17,349 nucleotides of DNA from CADEED01 sp035995425 (GCA_035995425.1 DASYKM010000135.1:1-17349), one strand, 5' to 3'; counted from the stretch's first letter, positions 7,447 through 14,454 are shown. The notes: generated by a model not told the origin, from the sequence alone. A program made the numbers and translations.

Positions 7447-7872
7447 TCACGCCACCGCGGCGAGAATCGGATTGAGCGGCACCAGGATGTCGTCGATGGC
7501 GTGGATGACGCCGTTGGTGGCGCGGATGTCGGACTGCACGATGGTCGCGCCGTTGATGTGCACGGCACTGCCGTGCAGCGAAGCCCGCAGCGGCCGGCCT
7601 TCCATCGGCTTGAGCTCGCCGGGCAGGATGTCGTTGGCGGCTTTCGTGCCGGCCATCATGTGATTGCAAAGAAACGGCTTGAGCGTACGCGCGTCCTTGA
7701 ACAGCGCGTCGAGCGAACCGGCCGGCAGGCGCTTGAAGGCCGCGTCGGTGGGAGCAAATATCGTGTACTGACCGGGCGAGCGCAGCATGTCGATGAGCGA
7801 AGCCGACTTGAACGCGCTCAGCAGTGTCTTGAAATTGCCGGCGTCGATGGCTGCGTCGATGAGATTTTTCAT
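7447..7872 (-). CDS. Fasciclin (FAS1) domain protein without signal peptide
   Basis: A 141-residue protein consisting of a single FAS1 domain, a beta-sandwich/helical fold used in adhesion and ligand binding. The family's H1 box is visible as YTIFAPTDAAFKRLPAG and the H2-like end as NGVIHAIDDILVP. The length is right for one complete domain. FAS1 proteins are usually secreted, but this one begins MKNLIDAAIDAGNFKTLL with no hydrophobic leader, and no upstream in-frame start would supply one, because a nearby ATG at 7878-7880 reads into a stop in another frame. It converges on the FAD oxidase with 18 bases between stop codons and is divergent from cydA across 157 bases. Confidence 0.9.
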   Translation of the reverse strand: MKNLIDAAIDAGNFKTLLSAFKSASLIDMLRSPGQYTIFAPTDAAFKRLPAGSLDALFKDARTLKPFLCNHMMAGTKAANDILPGELKPMEGRPLRASLHGSAVHINGATIVQSDIRATNGVIHAIDDILVPLNPILAAVA

Positions 7873-7950
7873 GAATTCATTGCTCGTTACTTATGTGTTT
7901 GTGAGTTCAGTATGCGCGGATACGGACACCCAAACCGGTGGCGCCGAAAA

Positions 7951-7962
7951 GATATCCATATC
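7951..7962. promoter_or_regulatory. Palindrome GATATCCATATC between the fasciclin gene and cydA
   Basis: A perfect 5+2+5 inverted repeat in an AT-rich patch of the 157-base divergent intergenic region, 68 bases before the cydA ATG. It is a plausible dimeric operator for either gene. It does not match the FNR consensus TTGAT-N4-ATCAA, so oxygen control through FNR is not supported by this site. Confidence 0.35.
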
Positions 7963-7988
7963 GCCACGCCGGGCCGCGGGCACCTCGA

Positions 7989-8013
7989 TTTGCGCTGTGT
8001 GCGCGTGCGCAAA
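7989..8013. promoter_or_regulatory. Inverted repeat TTTGCGC-N11-GCGCAAA just upstream of cydA
   Basis: Two perfect 7-base arms (7989-7995 and 8007-8013) separated by 11 bases end 16 bases before the cydA start. The right arm runs into AAAGG (8011-8015), the only Shine-Dalgarno-like sequence here. The element lies across the -35 region of the candidate promoter at 8018-8023, as expected of an operator. If transcribed, it could instead form a hairpin. The symmetry is seen directly; the role is inferred. Confidence 0.45.
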
Positions 8014-8017
8014 GGTC

Positions 8018-8023
8018 TAAAAT
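8018..8023 (+). promoter_or_regulatory. Candidate -10 box (TAAAAT) of the cydA operon
   Basis: TAAAAT matches TATAAT at five of six positions and ends six bases before the cydA ATG. With normal geometry transcription would start at or next to the start codon, giving a leaderless mRNA. The -35 region at 17-bp spacing (CTGTGT) is poor, so an activator would be needed. Alternatively the true promoter lies farther upstream. Confidence 0.35.
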
Positions 8024-8029
8024 ACCCGC

Positions 8030-9454
8030 ATGTTTCATGACGCCGACGCACTGCTTCTCGCGCGCTTCCAGTTCGGATTCACGATCAGTTTCCACTTCAT
8101 CTTTCCGGCCTTTTCGATCGGCCTCGCCAGCTTCCTCGCGGTCCTCGAAATGCTGTGGCTCAAGACCGGCAAGCCGCTGTATCTCGACCTGTACAAATAC
8201 TGGCTGAAGATTTTCGCGGTGGCATTCGCCATGGGCGTGGTGTCGGGCATCGTCATGGCTTACCAGTTCGGTACCAACTGGGCCGTGTTCTCGGACAAGG
8301 CGGGGCCGGTGATCGGTCCACTCATGGCCTACGAAGTGCTCACGGCTTTCTTCCTCGAAGCCGGCTTCCTCGGCGTGATGCTGTTCGGCATGCAGAAGGT
8401 GGGCAGACGCCTGCATTTCTTCGCCACGCTCATGGTGGCCGTGGGCACCTTCATCTCCGCGTTCTGGATCCTGAGCACCAACAGCTGGATGCAGACTCCC
8501 GCGGGCTACGCGATCAACGCCAATGGCCAGTTCGTGCCGGCAGCGGGCTGGGCGCCCATCATCTTCAATCCGAGCTTTCCGTATCGCCTGGTGCACACGG
8601 TCATCGCCGCCTATCTGACTACCGCGCTGGCGGTCGGCGCCGTTGGCGCGTGGCATCTGCTCCGGGACTCGAAGCAGGCGCACGCGCGCAAGATGTTTTC
8701 CATGGCCATGTGGATGGCGGCGCTGGTCGCGCCGGTGCAGATCTTCGTCGGCGACCTGCACGGCCTCAACACACTGGAGCACCAGCCGGCGAAAGTCATG
8801 GCGATGGAAGGGCATTACCAGAGCCATGCCGCTGGCGCGCCGCTCATCCTGTTTGGCATTCCGAACGATGAACAGCAGCGCATGGAGCACGCCATCGAGA
8901 TCCCGCGCCTGTCCTCGCTGATCCTCAAGCACGATCTCGACGCACCGCTTGCCGGGCTCGACACCATTGCGCCGCAAGATCGCCCACCCGTGAGGATAGT
9001 GTTCTGGACCTTTCGCGTCATGGTGGGCCTTGGCCTGCTCATGCTGGCGCTGGGCGCAAGTAGTTTGCTGGCGCGCGCCATGGGAAAAATCTACGACTGG
9101 CGCTGGCTGTTGCGGTTCGCGCTCGCCATGGGTCCGGCGGGCTTTGTGGCGGTGATCGCCGGCTGGATGACCACCGAAGTCGGGCGCCAGCCGTTCACCG
9201 TCTACGGCCTGTTGCGCACCGCCGAGTCCGCCTCGCCGCTCGCGGCGCCCGCCGTGGCCACCTCGCTCATCGCGTTCGTCATCGTCTATTTCGCGGTGTT
9301 CGGCATGGGCACGTGGTACCTGCTCAAGCTCATGTCGCACGCACCGAAGCCGCATGAACCCGACCTGCCCAACGCGCCGGCGCACGCCGCGGGCATCACG
9401 CCCGGGCCCGCGCTCGCCGGTGGCGTGTCCGCCAGGGATCCCGCCCATGACTGA
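8030..9454 (+). CDS. cydA: Cytochrome bd-type quinol oxidase subunit I (cyanide-insensitive type)
   Basis: The heme-bearing subunit of the bd oxidase, which reduces O2 to water with electrons from quinol at the inner membrane. The 474-residue protein is shorter than E. coli CydA because the Q-loop is short, as in CioA-type enzymes. Expected ligands are in place: His22 in FTISFHFIFP (b595 His19 in E. coli), His189 in YRLVHTVIAAY (b558 His186) and Met331 in FRVMVGLG (b558 Met393). Glu102 and Glu110 match E99 and E107, and Lys255/Glu260 match the quinol-site pair K252/E257. GRQPF stands where GRQPW is usual. The short Q-loop class is linked to low cyanide sensitivity. The 3' end overlaps cydB by eight bases. 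AAAGG lies 14 bases before the ATG, which is too far for normal initiation. Confidence 0.96.
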   Translation: MFHDADALLLARFQFGFTISFHFIFPAFSIGLASFLAVLEMLWLKTGKPLYLDLYKYWLKIFAVAFAMGVVSGIVMAYQFGTNWAVFSDKAGPVIGPLMAYEVLTAFFLEAGFLGVMLFGMQKVGRRLHFFATLMVAVGTFISAFWILSTNSWMQTPAGYAINANGQFVPAAGWAPIIFNPSFPYRLVHTVIAAYLTTALAVGAVGAWHLLRDSKQAHARKMFSMAMWMAALVAPVQIFVGDLHGLNTLEHQPAKVMAMEGHYQSHAAGAPLILFGIPNDEQQRMEHAIEIPRLSSLILKHDLDAPLAGLDTIAPQDRPPVRIVFWTFRVMVGLGLLMLALGASSLLARAMGKIYDWRWLLRFALAMGPAGFVAVIAGWMTTEVGRQPFTVYGLLRTAESASPLAAPAVATSLIAFVIVYFAVFGMGTWYLLKLMSHAPKPHEPDLPNAPAHAAGITPGPALAGGVSARDPAHD

Positions 9455-10454
9455 CAGCACGCTGCTCACCAACATCTGGGCGGGCATCCTGGCCTTTGCC
9501 GTATTCATGTACGTCGTCATGGACGGCTTCGATCTGGGCATCGGCATCCTTTTTCCGATATTCGGCGTCGGCCGCGAGCGCGACACCGCCATGAATTCCA
9601 TCGCGCCGGTCTGGGATGGCAATGAGACCTGGCTGGTGCTCGGCGGTGGCGGGTTGTTAGCCGCGTTTCCGCTGGCTTACTCCATCGTGATGTCGGCGGT
9701 GTATGCGCCGCTGATCGCGATGCTGCTGGCGCTGGTATTCCGCGGCGTGGCATTCGAATTCCGCTGGCGTGACCCGGCGCACCGGCCCATCTGGGATTTC
9801 GCGTTCACGGCCGGCTCGCTGACGGCGGCGCTCGCGCAGGGAATAATGCTCGGCGCGCTGTTGCAGGGCATCGCCGTCGAAGGTCGCGCCTATGCCGGCG
9901 GCTGGTGGGACTGGCTGACGCCATTCAGCCTGCTCACCGGCGCGAGCGTGGTCTCCGGCTATTCGTTGTTAGGTGCCTGCTGGCTCAACTGGAAGACCGA
10001 CGGCGAGACCCAGAAGCACGCCCGCCGCCTCATGCGCATCTGGGCGCCGGTCACGCTCGCGTGCATCCTGGCCGTGAGCCTCGCCACGCCGTTCCTCGGC
10101 ACGCAATATTTCGAGCGCTGGTTCACCATGCCGCGCGTGCTGTTCACCGCGCAGGTCCCGCTGGTAATCGCCATCCTGACCTGGCGCTTCATGCGCAGCC
10201 TGCGCAGCAACTACGAGCTGGCGCCGTTCGTGATCACGCTGGCGGTGTTCGGGCTTTCGTTCGTCGGCCTCGGCATCAGCATCTATCCTTATCTCATCCC
10301 CAACAGCATCACGCTGCAGATGGCCGCGGCGCCGCCCAGCAGCCAGGTTTTCATGCTGGTGGGTGCCGGCGTGCTGGTGCCGGTCATCCTCGCGTACACC
10401 GCGTGGTCGTACTGGGTGTTCCGCGGCAAGGTCGCGCACGAGGGCTATCATTAA
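9447..10454 (+). CDS. cydB: Cytochrome bd-type quinol oxidase subunit II
   Basis: A 335-residue integral membrane partner of CydA. The start at 9447 gives the family N-terminus (TNIWAGILAFAVFMYVVMDGFDLGIG); an upstream ATG in the same frame would add 31 hydrophilic residues that belong to the CydA frame and is rejected. AGGGA at about 9434-9438 serves as ribosome binding site. The conserved MDGFDLG and WDGNETWLVLGGGGLLAAFP motifs are intact, followed by about eight membrane segments. The stop TAA shares its T with the apparent ATT start of the DUF2474-type gene, so all three subunits are translationally linked. Confidence 0.96.
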   Translation: MTDSTLLTNIWAGILAFAVFMYVVMDGFDLGIGILFPIFGVGRERDTAMNSIAPVWDGNETWLVLGGGGLLAAFPLAYSIVMSAVYAPLIAMLLALVFRGVAFEFRWRDPAHRPIWDFAFTAGSLTAALAQGIMLGALLQGIAVEGRAYAGGWWDWLTPFSLLTGASVVSGYSLLGACWLNWKTDGETQKHARRLMRIWAPVTLACILAVSLATPFLGTQYFERWFTMPRVLFTAQVPLVIAILTWRFMRSLRSNYELAPFVITLAVFGLSFVGLGISIYPYLIPNSITLQMAAAPPSSQVFMLVGAGVLVPVILAYTAWSYWVFRGKVAHEGYH

Positions 10455-10563
10455 AGACGAAGCTCCATTGCTGCGCCGGCTCGGCTGGATGGCCCTCATC
10501 TGGGCCATGAGCGTCGCTTTGTTAGGAGCGGTTAGCCTGGCATTGCGCTGGTGGTTAAAGTAA
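10450..10563 (+). CDS. DUF2474-type small membrane subunit of CIO-type bd oxidase
   Basis: A 37-residue single-span protein, MKDEAPLLRRLGWMALIWAM followed by a hydrophobic helix and ending RWWLK. Short DUF2474 proteins with the RRLGW-x(n)-LGAVS-x(n)-LR pattern typically follow CIO-type cydAB and are thought to be accessory subunits comparable to CydX. No ATG or GTG fits: the first in-frame ATG (10489) falls inside the conserved core. I choose ATT at 10450 because GAGGG (10440-10444) sits five bases upstream and because ATT overlaps the cydB stop (ATTAA). Alternatives are ATC at 10447 (binding site too close) and TTG at 10468 (31 residues, no binding site). The gene is easily missed by automatic annotation. 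Confidence 0.78.
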   Translation: MKDEAPLLRRLGWMALIWAMSVALLGAVSLALRWWLK

Positions 10564-10609
10564 CGGGGTCCGCCTCGTCCACTCCCTTCCGACCTCCGGG
10601 AAACCGCTC

Positions 10610-11329
10610 ATGAACTACAACGCCATGCTCTACGCGCTCGCTGCCATCTTGTTAGGCGCCATCGGAGTCTACTTCCACGACTTCGCCATGACCTGGCAGC
10701 CCGTGCCGGCCGGGATCGGCGCGCGAACCACGTTGGCCTATCTTTCGGGCCTGCTGCTCATCGTGGGTGGCGGCGCCATCCTCTTCCGGCGGGGCGAGCG
10801 CGGCGGCGCGCTGCTGCTCGCGGTGTTCTACGGACTGTGGGTGATCTTCCTCCACGGTCCCATCGTGCTCGGCGAGCCTGGCGCGCTGTACAAGTGGAAC
10901 GGCGTCGCGGAGATCGCCTTCCTCACTACCGGCGGCCTCGCGCTGCTGGCGGCCAGCACGGGCACGCGCGGCACACTGGCGACCGCGGTGCGGCTCATCG
11001 CCGGCGCGTGCGCAATCTGCTTCGGCAGCACGCATCTCGTCTACTCGAAGGAAACCGCCGCCTTCGTGCCCGCGTGGATCCCCCCGAGCCAGATCTTCTG
11101 GGCCTGCGCCACCGGCGTTGCCTACATCGCCGCTGGCCTGGCGCTCGTCAGCCGTGTCCAGGCGCGGCTCGCGGCCACCTTGATGGCGGCGATGATGGCT
11201 ACATTCGTGGTGCTGCTCCACGCGCCTCGCGTGATCGGGAGTCCGACCTCGCAATTCGAGTGGACCATGCTCGCGGTCGCGAGCTCGCTCACCGGCGCGG
11301 CGCTGCTCGTGAGGAAATACACGACTTGA
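10610..11329 (+). CDS. Eight-helix membrane protein with internal duplication, function unknown
   Basis: A 239-residue integral membrane protein. The two halves are repeats with a constant offset of 122 residues. GLLLIVGGGAILFR (47-60) pairs with GVAYIAAGLALVSR (169-182), LHGPIVLGEP (81-90) with LHAPRVIGSP (203-212), and KWNGVAEIAFLTTGGLALL (95 on) with EWTMLAVASSLTGAALLV (217 on). Each half looks like a four-helix unit of the DoxX-like kind; this family assignment is tentative. The gene starts 46 bases after the DUF2474 gene and may belong to the bd oxidase operon. No strong ribosome binding site is visible. It overlaps yheU through TTGA at 11326-11329. A quinone- or redox-linked role is only a guess from context. 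Confidence 0.8.
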   Translation: MNYNAMLYALAAILLGAIGVYFHDFAMTWQPVPAGIGARTTLAYLSGLLLIVGGGAILFRRGERGGALLLAVFYGLWVIFLHGPIVLGEPGALYKWNGVAEIAFLTTGGLALLAASTGTRGTLATAVRLIAGACAICFGSTHLVYSKETAAFVPAWIPPSQIFWACATGVAYIAAGLALVSRVQARLAATLMAAMMATFVVLLHAPRVIGSPTSQFEWTMLAVASSLTGAALLVRKYTT

Positions 11330-11577
11330 ACGCGGGCGATCAGGACGAACGACCGCCACCGATCGTGGTGCCGCACAACGAGCTCTCACCCGATGCGCTA
11401 CGCGGCGTCATCGAGTCTTTCGTGCTGCGCGAGGGCACGGACTACGGCGAGCGCGATGTCGCTTTCGACACGAAGATTGCGCAAGTGCGGCGGCAGCTGG
11501 ACGACGGTGAAGCCGAGATCGTCTTCGATCCGGACAGCGAAAGCATCCAGATCCTGCTCGTGAAGCCGAACAGATAA
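11326..11577 (+). CDS. yheU: YheU family protein (UPF0270)
   Basis: An 83-residue cytoplasmic protein of unknown function. The segment ELSPDALRGVIESFVLREGT, followed by DYGE, is nearly identical to E. coli YheU, and the later QLDDGEAEIVFDPDSE matches its second half. The family is largely gammaproteobacterial, which helps place the organism. I start at TTG 11326, which overlaps the preceding stop (TTGA) and has GAGGA ten bases upstream. GTG at 11365 would give a protein closer in length to the E. coli one but has no binding site. It ends two bases before a hairpin that covers the ribosome binding site of the next gene, so its translation probably affects the channel gene. Confidence 0.9.
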   Translation: MNAGDQDERPPPIVVPHNELSPDALRGVIESFVLREGTDYGERDVAFDTKIAQVRRQLDDGEAEIVFDPDSESIQILLVKPNR

Positions 11578-11578
11578 A

Positions 11579-11600
11579 CTCGCCTCCTCAAGGAGGCGAG
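11579..11600 (+). promoter_or_regulatory. Hairpin sequestering the ribosome binding site of the channel gene
   Basis: CTCGCCTCC (11579-11587) and GGAGGCGAG (11592-11600) form a perfect 9-bp stem around a TCAA loop. The strong Shine-Dalgarno AGGAGG (11591-11596) lies almost entirely in the right arm, nine bases before the ATG at 11605. The yheU stop is at 11575-11577, so a ribosome ending there would cover the left arm and free the site. No T-run follows, which speaks against a terminator. Coupling is inferred; the pairing is seen directly. Confidence 0.7.
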
Positions 11601-11604
11601 GTTC

Positions 11605-13515
11605 ATGACGGAACGCGAAGTCACGTGGCGCGATCGGCTGCGCTACCGGTTCGAGAACACCCTTTCCAGGGGCACCATCGCCATCATCGGCTGGCTGGCG
11701 CTGCTCTCGGCCGCCATCGTGTCGCTGGCCGCGCTCGTTCTCGCGGTCATGCGCGTCGGCCAGGATCCGGCCGATCACGAACATCCCTACGGCTTCTTCG
11801 AAGGTGTCTGGCAGAGCATGCTGCGCACGCTGGACCCGGGCGTCGTGGCCGGCGACAACGGCTGGAAGCTGCGCCTCCTGATGCTCATCGTGACCATCGG
11901 CGGCATCTTCATCGTCAGCATCCTGATCGGCACCATCACCTCGGGACTCGAGTCACGGCTCGCCGAGCTGCGCAAGGGACGCTCGCGTGTACTCGAGCAG
12001 AACTTCACGCTCATACTCGGCTGGTCGAGCAAGGTCTATTCCATCATCGGCGAGCTGCTGATCGCGAATTCGAACCAGAAGGATCCCTGCATCGTGATCC
12101 TGAGCGAGCGCGACAAGATCGAGATGGAAGACGATATCCGCGCGAAGTTTCCGCGCACCGCGAACACGCGCGTCATCTGCCGCAGCGGCGATCCGCTCGA
12201 TCTCGATGACCTCGCGGTGGTCGATCCGCACTCGGCCCGTTCGATCATCGTGCTCGCGCCGGAAAACGACAATCCCGACATACACGTCATCAAGTCGGTG
12301 CTCGCCATCACCAACAATCCGGCGCGCAAGCAGGATGCTTATCACATCGTCGCGGAGATCCGTGAGCCGCGGAATCTCGAGGCCGCGGCACTGGTCGGCG
12401 GCAAGGAAGCCATCTACGTCCAGGGCGAAGACCTGATCGCGCGCGTCACCGCGCAGACCTGCAGGCAATCGGGCCTGTCGGTGGTCTACACGGAGCTGCT
12501 GGATTTCGATGGCGCCGAAATCTACTTCAAGGCAGAGCCAGGCCTTGCCGGTCGCACGTATCGCGAAGTGATTTCCACTTACGAAGATTCCACTGTCATG
12601 GGATTGATGCGCGGCAATGGCGACGTGCTCATCAATCCGCCGATGGATACGACCTTCGCGAGCGGCGACCAGGTGATCGCCATCACCGAGGATGACGACA
12701 CGCTGGTGTTGTCGAGCACCGGCGGTGGTGGCTTGCCGGACGTGAGCACGCTGTCGCATCGCGAGCGGCTGGCGGCAGCGCCCGAGCGCATCCTCATCCT
12801 CGGATGGAACGGCAAGGGACAGGCCATCATCGAAGAGCTCGACAACTACGTCGCGCCTGGTTCCGAGACCATCGTGATCTGCAGGGGCGAGGGCGTGCGC
12901 GATCTCCTCATGGGCGTGGCCAAGCGCATGCAGCGGCAGAAGGTGCGTTTTGCCGACGGCGATATAACCCATTCGGCGACGCTCGCGGCGGTCAAGGCGG
13001 CGACGTTCGAGCACGTGATCCTGCTCAGTTACGACCTGCCAATCCAGGAAGCCGACGCAAACACGCTGATCACGCTGCTGCATTTGCGCAATCTCGCCGA
13101 CGCCGCGGGCGTGCGTCTGTCGATCGTCAGCGAGATGATGGACCTGCGGAATCGCGCGCTGGCGCAGATTGCGCGCGCCGACGATTTCATCGTCAGCGAC
13201 AAGCTCGTGAGCCTCATGATGTCGCAGCTTTCCGAGAACCGGAACCTCGACAAGGTGTTCAAGGTCCTATTCAGCTCGGAAGGATCCGAGATATACATCC
13301 GCCCCATGACCGACTACATCAAACTCGGCAGCACGGTCGACTTTTACACAGTGCTCGAAGCGGCCGCGCAGCGCGGCGAGACCGCCATCGGCTACCGGCT
13401 CATGAAATACGCCGACGACAAGACGCGTGGGTACGGCGTCAACGTGAATCCCAAAAAGTCGGAGAAGCACAGCTTCGCCGAAAACGACCAGATCGTGGTC
13501 CTGGCGGAGAATTGA
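11605..13515 (+). CDS. CASTOR/POLLUX-type ion channel with two RCK domains
   Basis: A 636-residue inner-membrane channel resembling plant CASTOR/POLLUX and their bacterial relatives. TM1 is about 24-48, a pore loop about 63-87 (GFFEGVWQSMLRTLDPG, then AGDNGW), and TM2 about 90-112. Two cytosolic Rossmann RCK (TrkA-N-like) domains begin with NFTLILGWSSK (133 on) and RILILGWNGKGQ (395 on), each followed by an RCK-C-like part. The loop lacks the T-x-G-Y-G filter of potassium channels, and in this family relatives conduct K+ or Ca2+, so the ion cannot be stated. The Shine-Dalgarno AGGAGG is inside a hairpin. The stop overlaps the beta-lactamase start by one base (TGATG), so the two are probably co-translated. 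Confidence 0.9.
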   Translation: MTEREVTWRDRLRYRFENTLSRGTIAIIGWLALLSAAIVSLAALVLAVMRVGQDPADHEHPYGFFEGVWQSMLRTLDPGVVAGDNGWKLRLLMLIVTIGGIFIVSILIGTITSGLESRLAELRKGRSRVLEQNFTLILGWSSKVYSIIGELLIANSNQKDPCIVILSERDKIEMEDDIRAKFPRTANTRVICRSGDPLDLDDLAVVDPHSARSIIVLAPENDNPDIHVIKSVLAITNNPARKQDAYHIVAEIREPRNLEAAALVGGKEAIYVQGEDLIARVTAQTCRQSGLSVVYTELLDFDGAEIYFKAEPGLAGRTYREVISTYEDSTVMGLMRGNGDVLINPPMDTTFASGDQVIAITEDDDTLVLSSTGGGGLPDVSTLSHRERLAAAPERILILGWNGKGQAIIEELDNYVAPGSETIVICRGEGVRDLLMGVAKRMQRQKVRFADGDITHSATLAAVKAATFEHVILLSYDLPIQEADANTLITLLHLRNLADAAGVRLSIVSEMMDLRNRALAQIARADDFIVSDKLVSLMMSQLSENRNLDKVFKVLFSSEGSEIYIRPMTDYIKLGSTVDFYTVLEAAAQRGETAIGYRLMKYADDKTRGYGVNVNPKKSEKHSFAENDQIVVLAEN

Positions 13516-14384
13516 TGCTCACACGACGCGAAATACTGATCGCTTCAGCCGCCGTCGCGATCGCCCCCGATGCCAGCGCGGCGATGGGCGCCGAGCGCGC
13601 GCTGAAGCAAATTCATGAACGCATCGGTGGCCGGCTCGGCGTGCACGTGCTCGATTCGCAGAGCGGCCGGCGCATCGGCTTCGACGACAACTCACGTTAC
13701 GCCATGGCGTCCACGTTCAAACTACCGCTGGTGGCCGCGCTGCTGTGGCAGGTGGACCGCAAGGCTTTCAGCCTCGAGCGCGGCATGCCGATCGCGAAAA
13801 GCGCCCTCGTGGCACACTCACCGGCGGTCGAGGCGAAGCTCGCCACCGGGGCGGACAGCATGAGCGTCCGCGAGCTGTGCGCCGCCGCGATGACACTCAG
13901 CGACAATACCGCCGCCAACATCCTGCTCAGTGGAATCGGCGGACCACAGGGGCTCACGGCATTTCTCCGCACGCTGGGTGACACGGCGAGTCGCCTCGAT
14001 CGCAGCGAGCCCGAGCTCAACAGCAATCTTGCGGGCGACCCGCGCGACACCACCACGCCGCGTGCCATAGTCAACTCGATGCTGAAGTTGTTCACGCAGG
14101 GAGTGTTGTCGTTGCCCTCGCGCGCGCTGCTCATCGACTGGATGGCCGCCGCAAGCACCGGCCTCGAGCGCGTGCGCGCCGGAATTCCGAAGTCCTGGAA
14201 TCCGGGCGACAAGACCGGTGGCGGCGACAATGGAGCCAGCAACGATCTGGTGATCGCCTATCCGCCCGGACGCCGGCCGATCTTCATCGCGGTGTACATG
14301 AGTGAGTCGAAGCTCAGCGTGGCGGAGCTCAATGCGGCTCATGCCGAGATCGGCGGCATCGTCGCGAATGAACGCTGGAAATAG
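13515..14384 (+). CDS. bla: Class A beta-lactamase with Tat signal
   Basis: A 289-residue periplasmic serine hydrolase that opens beta-lactam rings. All catalytic motifs are present: STFK (Ser66, Lys69; Ambler 70/73), SDN (129-131; Ambler 130-132), EPELN (Glu165; Ambler 166, deacylation) and KTG (233-235; Ambler 234-236). LDRSEPELNSNLAGDPRDTT is close to the omega loop of chromosomal Gram-negative class A enzymes. The leader TRREILIASAAVAIA is a twin-arginine signal ending at ASA. The start overlaps the channel stop (TGATG) with no separate promoter or operator visible, so expression should follow the channel gene. The BlaI/M56 pair lies directly downstream, but its operators are 3' of bla. 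Substrate spectrum cannot be judged from the sequence. Confidence 0.95.
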   Translation: MLTRREILIASAAVAIAPDASAAMGAERALKQIHERIGGRLGVHVLDSQSGRRIGFDDNSRYAMASTFKLPLVAALLWQVDRKAFSLERGMPIAKSALVAHSPAVEAKLATGADSMSVRELCAAAMTLSDNTAANILLSGIGGPQGLTAFLRTLGDTASRLDRSEPELNSNLAGDPRDTTTPRAIVNSMLKLFTQGVLSLPSRALLIDWMAAASTGLERVRAGIPKSWNPGDKTGGGDNGASNDLVIAYPPGRRPIFIAVYMSESKLSVAELNAAHAEIGGIVANERWK

Positions 14385-14436
14385 ACGCAAACCATGAAAC
14401 TCCGGAACGCACCGGCCGCGAGTGAGCTACGACCAT

Positions 14437-14454
14437 CGTCTGACGGACTAGTGC
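14437..14454. promoter_or_regulatory. Operator-like repeat 1 (half-site conserved)
   Basis: The right half, CGGACTAGT, matches the better copies downstream, and the left arm is degraded. Its centre is about 48 bases from that of copy 2. It lies 53 bases after the bla stop and about 60 bases upstream of the candidate blaI promoter's -35 box. It could help cooperative binding; as a weak copy it is uncertain by itself. Confidence 0.45.

Noticed and set aside
7873..8029. FNR or ArcA site controlling cydA
   Set aside because: No TTGAT-N4-ATCAA or clear ArcA-like repeat is present; only the dyads reported above were found.
7907..9622. Long minus-strand open frame (571 codons) opposite cydA
   Set aside because: It lies antisense to an unambiguous cydA and gives a His/Arg/Glu-rich, low-complexity product with no recognisable domain, as expected from the antisense frame of a GC-rich gene.
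11953..13083. Minus-strand open frame opposite the ion channel gene
   Set aside because: Antisense shadow of well-matched RCK domains; the composition is Arg/Asp/His-rich and no family is recognisable.
12804..13514. In-frame extension upstream of the beta-lactamase
   Set aside because: The extension reads through the channel gene in another frame. The Tat leader beginning at 13515 fixes the true start.
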